From contig PWTL01000112.1 in NCBI GenBank assembly GCA_003562845.1, positions 1-43,472 of the forward strand: a stretch of DNA of 43,472 bases, read 5' to 3'. The DNA is from Candidatus Acetothermia bacterium (GTDB taxonomy: Bacteria; Bipolaricaulota; Bipolaricaulia; Bipolaricaulales; Bipolaricaulaceae). A program made the translations under genes and the position numbers. Of the stretch, positions 39,127 to 43,472 are shown piece after piece; the first letter of the stretch is position 1; every line of letters begins with the position of its first letter. The notes below the pieces were generated by a model. The model was not told the origin of the DNA, ran no database searches, and saw only the letters and a list, made by a program, of their open reading frames with translations.

Positions 39127-40146
39127 ATGACGGAAGGAACGCTGCTTTCGGTGAGGAATCTGCGAACGTGGTACGAGCTTCGCAAGTGGGGCTTTCTGCG
39201 CGCCGGCTATGTGAGGGCGGTAGATGGCGTCAGCTTCGACCTGGGTCGCCGCGAGGCGGTTACCATCGTCGGGGAGAGCGGATCGGGGAAGACCACCCTG
39301 GCCAAGACGCTGCTGGGCTTGGTGGCCCCTACCGACGGAGAAATGGACGTAGCCGGAAGGCGACTTGACGGGGCTAAAGGAAAGGCCCTGTCCTGGATCA
39401 GGAGCAATGTCGGTTTCGTGCAGCAGGATCCTTACGGGGCCCTCCCGCCGTTCATGAACGTGCGCCGCATCCTCAGCGAACCTCTGGACATCCACAAGGT
39501 GGCCAAGCACGAGCGTGAGCAGCGCATCCGCGACGTGCTGAAGGAAGTGCGGCTCATCCCGGCGGAGGATTACCTGCACAAGTACCCGCACATGCTCAGC
39601 GGCGGCCAGCAGCAGCGATTGGTCATCGCACGCTCGCTGGTGCTCGACCCCAAGCTGATCGTGGCCGACGAGCCCGTGTCCATGCTCGATGCGTCAGTGC
39701 GTGTGGAGGTGCTGCAACTGTTGCGGAATGTTCAAGAGGAGCATGAGCTGGGTGTAATATATATCACGCATGACCTCTCTACGGTGAGGTACTTCTCGGA
39801 GTTTGCATTTGTCATGTACGCGGCGAAACTTGTGGAGAAGGCCGAGGTCAAGGAGTTGATCCACAATCCGCTTCACCCGTACTCGCAGGCCCTGCTCACG
39901 GCGATCTCCGACCCGGACGCCGAGAACGCGAAGATCATCAAGGAGGTCCCGGCCGGTGAGCCTCCCAGCCTGGTCCACCCGCCGCCTGGTTGCCGATTCC
40001 ATCCGCGCTGCAAGCACTTCATGGACGGGTTGTGTGATGTCGAGGAGCCACCGGCGTTCGTGCCGGTGTCCGGACATGAGGTAGAGTGCTGGCTGTACCG
40101 CGAAGGGGAAGGGGCACAAGGGGGAACTTCTGAGGAGTCCGCTTAG
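39127..40146 (+). CDS. Oligopeptide-type ABC transporter ATP-binding protein (OppF-like)
   Basis: 339 residues. Walker A GESGSGKTT (about 51), signature LSGGQQQRL (about 159), Walker B LIVADEPVSMLD, switch His in YITHDLSTVRYF. The C-terminal domain PPPGCRFHPRCKHFMDGLCDVEEPP and a final ECWLY give the same four-cysteine tail as its partner. It forms a heterodimer with the preceding ATPase. ATG 39127 is 10 nt after the preceding stop; a longer upstream frame overlaps that gene and is not used. Confidence 0.95.
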   Translation: MTEGTLLSVRNLRTWYELRKWGFLRAGYVRAVDGVSFDLGRREAVTIVGESGSGKTTLAKTLLGLVAPTDGEMDVAGRRLDGAKGKALSWIRSNVGFVQQDPYGALPPFMNVRRILSEPLDIHKVAKHEREQRIRDVLKEVRLIPAEDYLHKYPHMLSGGQQQRLVIARSLVLDPKLIVADEPVSMLDASVRVEVLQLLRNVQEEHELGVIYITHDLSTVRYFSEFAFVMYAAKLVEKAEVKELIHNPLHPYSQALLTAISDPDAENAKIIKEVPAGEPPSLVHPPPGCRFHPRCKHFMDGLCDVEEPPAFVPVSGHEVECWLYREGEGAQGGTSEESA

Positions 40147-40171
40147 TCTTATCCTGATCGGATTCGCCCTG

Positions 40172-40333
40172 ATGGTGGGCAGTTGGCTGGCGATATTCCT
40201 ATCCGTGATGGCCATATTGCCCTCGTCTCTCGGGCTGGCGATGGTGTACTACTTCGTGTCTGCAGCGGGGCTATTCCTCGGTGTGATAGGTGCTGCAGGG
40301 TACGTGCGCAGCAGAAATCAGAGTCAAGACTAG
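40172..40333 (+). CDS. Small two-helix membrane protein at the end of the ABC operon
   Basis: 53 residues from ATG 40172: two hydrophobic helices (about 1-19 and 22-42) and a basic, polar tail YVRSRNQSQD. The frame is open and equally hydrophobic for another 15-20 codons upstream (LRSPLSLILIGFAL), overlapping the end of the ATPase gene, but no ATG, GTG or TTG is found there, so a CTG start at about 40127 or a longer unseen form is possible. Function unknown; perhaps an accessory to the transporter. Its stop overlaps the pnp stop on the other strand. Confidence 0.55.
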   Translation: MVGSWLAIFLSVMAILPSSLGLAMVYYFVSAAGLFLGVIGAAGYVRSRNQSQD

Positions 40334-41151
40334 GCCTCCTGCGCCATTCGCTTGACGATCTCTGTGAGCAGCCTGCCGAGCTCGGCGCCCTTGCGCTTTG
40401 TCGTCTCCATAACCTCTTCGTGGGACAAGGGCTGAGCGGACACCCCGGCAGCGTAGTTAGTCACGCACGATATTCCCAGCACGGACAGGCCGGCATGGCG
40501 CGCGGCGACGACTTCGGGGACGGTGGACATGCCCACGAGGTCGGCGCCCAACTGGGCGAAGGCCTTGATCTCCGCCGGAGTCTCGTAAGAGGGGCCCATT
40601 GTCGCCACGTACACGCCTTCTGTGAGGGGAATCCCCAGTGAACGTGCGCTGTCCATCGCCTTCCGGAGGAGTGCCGGATCGTAGGCGTAGGACATGTCGG
40701 GGAACCTCGGTCCCAAGGCCTCCAAGTTGGGACCGCGGAGAGGGTTGTTTCCGAGCATGTTGATGTGGTCCTTGATGAGGACGAGGTCGCCCGGGCTGAG
40801 TCCGGGGGAGATCCCGCCCGAGGCGTTGGTGATGATCAGCGTCCGTACCCCGAGGCGAGCGTAGGCCCTGACGGGGAGCACTACCTCCGGCAGCGTGTAC
40901 CCTTCGTAGTAGTGAACGCGGCCGCGTTGTACGAGCAGCGTCATCCCGTTGAATTCCCCTACCTCCACCTGGCCGGTGTGCCCGGCCACCGACGGACGGG
41001 GAAACCCAGGGACGTCGTGGAAGGCCAGGACGCGTGACTCGGGCAGGGAGAGAACTTCGGAGAGGCCCGACCCCAGGATCACGGCTGCCTGGGGACTGCC
41101 CAGCTCGCTGAGGGCTTCTGTCGCTTGTTCGATGTTGCTTTCCTCTATCAC
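40330..41151 (-). CDS. punA: Purine nucleoside phosphorylase, trimeric type (PunA)
   Basis: Phosphorolysis of inosine/guanosine for purine salvage. 273 residues. AVILGSGLSEV phosphate loop, VAGHTGQVEVGEF (phosphate His), RGRVHYYEGY, ITNASGGI, TMGPSYETPAEI (purine Glu), MSTVPEVVAARHAGL and SCVTNYAAG (base-binding Asn) are all present. The Asn points to 6-oxopurines. It overlaps disA by 4 nt (41148-41151) and is the third gene of radA-disA-punA. Confidence 0.95.
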   Translation of the reverse strand: MIEESNIEQATEALSELGSPQAAVILGSGLSEVLSLPESRVLAFHDVPGFPRPSVAGHTGQVEVGEFNGMTLLVQRGRVHYYEGYTLPEVVLPVRAYARLGVRTLIITNASGGISPGLSPGDLVLIKDHINMLGNNPLRGPNLEALGPRFPDMSYAYDPALLRKAMDSARSLGIPLTEGVYVATMGPSYETPAEIKAFAQLGADLVGMSTVPEVVAARHAGLSVLGISCVTNYAAGVSAQPLSHEEVMETTKRKGAELGRLLTEIVKRMAQEA

Positions 41152-42224
41152 AATCCCTCCAGGGATGAAGCGTAGCCGGTCTTGAACCGCTGCAAGCCCG
41201 ACTTGATGGCCCGGGCGCGCACCTCGGCGATGCCTTTGATGCGCTGCAGCTGACGATGATTTGTGCGTTCCACTTGGTCCAAGGTCCCCATCTCGTCCAC
41301 CAGTCGCTCGATGACCGGCAGAGGAAGGCGGGGCACTTTGGAAAGAAGGCGATAACCACGCGAGGGGATGGCCCGTTCCAGGTCGTCCTCGTCACGGAAG
41401 CCCAACGGGCGCAGCACTCCTTCGGGGGACAGGCGCTGCTCGCTGTCCAGGAACATGATCTCCTCCAACACCTCTCGGGCCGGCCGCACCGGGGGACGCT
41501 GAAAATCCATGATGATGAGCTCCAGCTCTTCGCGTACTCCACGGAGGAGGCCCCGCAGCTGCCGCTCCGGGAGCTCCTTGTGCGTCCCCAGCTCCACAAA
41601 CAGCCGCTTGAGCTCCTCCTCGAGCTCCAGCATCTGGATCATCTTCTGAATCACCGTTCCCACATGGTAGGGGAGGACGCGCCGTTCGAACTCCAAGGGG
41701 GCCAGCTCGCTGAGGAGCTCGCGCAGCTCCCCGCGGTAGCGATCGAGGATTAGCAAGGCTTGCGAGGCTTGCGGCAACAGGGTCAGTGGCTCCTGCAGTT
41801 CGTGTTCCCAAGCGCCGATGTACAGCGTTACCCGGCGTCGCTCCTCGGAGATGGCGACGAGGGGGATGCCCAGCTGTCGCGCTGTCTGCTCGGCGACCCG
41901 GTGCCGCGTCCCCGTCTCTCGGGAGGAGATCCCCGGGTCGGGTACGAGGTGGGCGTTGGCGTAGAGGATCGTCCGCAGTGCCTGGTCGGCGACCACGGCA
42001 CGGTCCATTTTGGCCAGTTCCGCGACTGCCTGCGGGGTGAACGGGGCATCGAGGACGAACCCGGCGGCGATGAGAGGAGAGATGGTATCGCGGTCAGCGA
42101 TGACGATAAGCCCACCCCTGCCGAGTTCCACGATGCGGTCGATGGCTTCCCGCAACGGTGTGCCCGGTGCAGTCCGCTCGAGCAACTCCTCTAGTTCAGG
42201 TCCTCTGGTGGTCATCGATCTCAC
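41148..42224 (-). CDS. disA: DNA integrity scanning protein / diadenylate cyclase DisA with altered DGA motif
   Basis: In other bacteria DisA joins two ATP into c-di-AMP and scans branched DNA. 358 residues: DAC domain at the N terminus, helical spine, and the RuvA-like HhH DNA-binding domain at the C terminus (QRIKGIAEVRARAIKSGLQRF). The catalytic RHR motif is intact (TRHR, 106-109), but the DGA motif reads D74-R75-A76 in ELAKMDRAVV, an Arg for the invariant Gly. Activity may be changed. GTG 42224 overlaps the radA stop and has GGAG upstream; ATG 42215 is an alternative. Confidence 0.93.
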   Translation of the reverse strand: MRSMTTRGPELEELLERTAPGTPLREAIDRIVELGRGGLIVIADRDTISPLIAAGFVLDAPFTPQAVAELAKMDRAVVADQALRTILYANAHLVPDPGISSRETGTRHRVAEQTARQLGIPLVAISEERRRVTLYIGAWEHELQEPLTLLPQASQALLILDRYRGELRELLSELAPLEFERRVLPYHVGTVIQKMIQMLELEEELKRLFVELGTHKELPERQLRGLLRGVREELELIIMDFQRPPVRPAREVLEEIMFLDSEQRLSPEGVLRPLGFRDEDDLERAIPSRGYRLLSKVPRLPLPVIERLVDEMGTLDQVERTNHRQLQRIKGIAEVRARAIKSGLQRFKTGYASSLEGL

Positions 42225-43472
42225 AGCAACTCCAATGCGCGGGCTGCCTCCTCCACGGTTCGGACTTGCTCCACCTGCAAGGGTACCGGGGCGGGGAGGT
42301 TTTGCACAGGGAGGAGTGCTCGTTTGAATCCGAGTTTGGCCACCTCGCGCAGCCGCTCGGGTCCTCTCCGCACCGGACGGATGTCGCCGGCCAAGCCGAC
42401 CTCACCGAGGACGACCGTCTGGGGGGGCAGAGCGCGGACGCGCAGGCTGGAGAGCACGGCGGCGACAATACCCAGATCACAGGCCGGTTCACGCACTTCC
42501 AGCCCCCCCGCCAGCGCCAAATAGCAGTCTTGCATTCCCATATGGGTTCCCAGGTGTTTCTCCACCACCGCGAGCAAAACCAGCACTCGGTTCAGGTCGA
42601 GACCAGCTCCGCGGCGCTGCGGCGGTCCGTACCCCGATGCCGGCGTGACCAGTGCCTGCACCTCGACCAGCAGCGTACGCGAGCCCTCCAACACGGGAAC
42701 GATGGCCGAGCCGGGCTGCTGGGTCCCCATGGCGGACAGGAAGAACGTCGAGGGGTTGGCCACCTCCACCAGGCCTTCTTTCTCCATGCGCAACACGGCC
42801 ACTTCGTCGGTGGCCCCAAAGCGGTTTTTCACCGCGCGGATGATCCGCAGTTCGCCGTCCCGCGAGCCCTCCAAGTACAGGGCCACGTCCACCAGGTGCT
42901 CTACAGTCTTGGGTCCGGCGAACTCGCCCCCTTTGGTGATGTGGGAGACGAGGAAGCAGATGAGCCCTGTGGACTTGGCCAGCATGGCCAGCATCGCCGC
43001 CGCCTCACGGACCTGGGGGACACCTCCCATGTCTCCCCCTTCCTGGCGCGCGCGCACGGTCTGCAGAGAATCCACCACCAGAGCCACCGGGGTCAACTCC
43101 TCCACCGCGCGCAACATAGGCAGTAGGTTCTGTTCGGAGAGGACGTACAGCTTGTCCTGGGGGACACCCAGACGCTGGGCCCGGAGCTTCAGTTGGGAGG
43201 CGGACTCCTCGCCGGAAACGTAGAGGACCGTGCCCTGCGTGGCGGCGAGGGATCCGGCCAGCTGCAACAGGAAGGTGGACTTCCCCACGCCTGGCTCTCC
43301 TCCCACCAGCACCACCGACCCGGGGATGAACCCGCCCCCGAGAAGCCGATCCGTCTCTCCGAGGCCCGTTTGCACACGGGCCTTGGACAAGGCCTCCACG
43401 CGGGACAGGGGACGTGCCCTCTCCCCTCCTGTAGCGGGTTCGGGGTCACGTTCCTCAGTTTGGACGAACGAC
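42221..43472 (-). CDS. radA: DNA repair protein RadA/Sms, C-terminal part (runs off window)
   Basis: Branch-migration helicase in homologous recombination. The frame is open through the right edge. The last visible upstream residues (SFVQTEE...) fit the segment just after the N-terminal zinc finger, which is outside. Walker A GGEPGVGKST, Walker B region ALVVDSLQT, the RadA-specific AVKNRFG motif and the Lon-protease-like C-terminal domain (DCYLALAGGLEVREPACDLGIVAAVLSS, AGDIRPVRR) are all seen. No intact catalytic Ser-Lys pair of Lon is evident, as usual for RadA. First of radA-disA-punA. Confidence 0.95.
   Translation of the reverse strand, partial: SFVQTEERDPEPATGGERARPLSRVEALSKARVQTGLGETDRLLGGGFIPGSVVLVGGEPGVGKSTFLLQLAGSLAATQGTVLYVSGEESASQLKLRAQRLGVPQDKLYVLSEQNLLPMLRAVEELTPVALVVDSLQTVRARQEGGDMGGVPQVREAAAMLAMLAKSTGLICFLVSHITKGGEFAGPKTVEHLVDVALYLEGSRDGELRIIRAVKNRFGATDEVAVLRMEKEGLVEVANPSTFFLSAMGTQQPGSAIVPVLEGSRTLLVEVQALVTPASGYGPPQRRGAGLDLNRVLVLLAVVEKHLGTHMGMQDCYLALAGGLEVREPACDLGIVAAVLSSLRVRALPPQTVVLGEVGLAGDIRPVRRGPERLREVAKLGFKRALLPVQNLPAPVPLQVEQVRTVEEAARALELL

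Noticed and set aside
1-43472. tRNA, rRNA, insertion sequence or prophage genes
   Set aside because: I looked for CCA-ended cloverleafs, transposase and integrase motifs and inverted-repeat ends and found none that I could support.

Overview
High-GC bacterial chromosome segment densely packed with genes in alternating strand blocks. There are no insertion sequences, CRISPR arrays, tRNA or rRNA genes that I can see. The gene content points to a double-membraned, probably thermophilic and anaerobic lineage: hopanoid genes, LptF/LptD-type outer-membrane export, a four-subunit ferredoxin-dependent 2-oxoacid oxidoreductase, RadA/DisA, and a zinc-type L28 protein. My best guess at phylum is a Bipolaricaulota (OP1/Acetothermia)-like organism. 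That is inference from gene style, not a match.

Region 1-8.6 kb (minus): a hopanoid cluster reads from right to left as NarL-type response regulator, short-chain polyprenyl diphosphate synthase, HpnH radical SAM enzyme, HpnG nucleosidase, IspG, and squalene-hopene cyclase (cut by the window edge). Nearly all junctions overlap. Just upstream lie a NarX-type sensor kinase, a second NarL-type regulator and an unknown 69-residue protein, followed by a queuosine-salvage enzyme and a ribbon-helix-helix-like small protein. 8.7-10.3 kb (plus): DNA polymerase III delta' and RicT. 10.4-17.2 kb (minus): one long operon (glycosyltransferase, RpiB, Ca2+/cation antiporter, Rho, LysM/M23 peptidase, MurA, HflX) with a good promoter at its head. 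17.2-22.6 kb (minus): MiaB, a degenerate PfkB kinase, a two-CBS protein and an exonuclease-DinG helicase fusion.

22.6-29.8 kb (mixed strands): a 986-residue protein joining an LptF/LptG permease to an LptD-like outer-membrane protein, then a CDP-alcohol phosphotransferase, RibF, a TolB-like propeller, RuvB, TsaB and L28. 30.0-33.1 kb (minus): an S1-domain protein and the KOR/VOR subunits D, A, B and C. 33.4-40.3 kb (plus): a complete oligopeptide-type ABC importer whose binding protein looks circularly permuted, plus a tiny membrane protein. 40.3-43.5 kb (minus): RadA (partial), DisA with an altered DGA motif, and purine nucleoside phosphorylase.

The strongest candidates for something undescribed are the LptF-LptD fusion (22620-25580), the permuted binding protein (33373-35562), the two-component-linked hopanoid operon with a heptamer repeat inside the cyclase gene, and DisA with DRA in place of DGA. 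A recurring layout also stands out. Several genes lacking a Shine-Dalgarno sequence have a -10-like hexamer about 8-12 nt before the start codon, which suggests leaderless transcripts.
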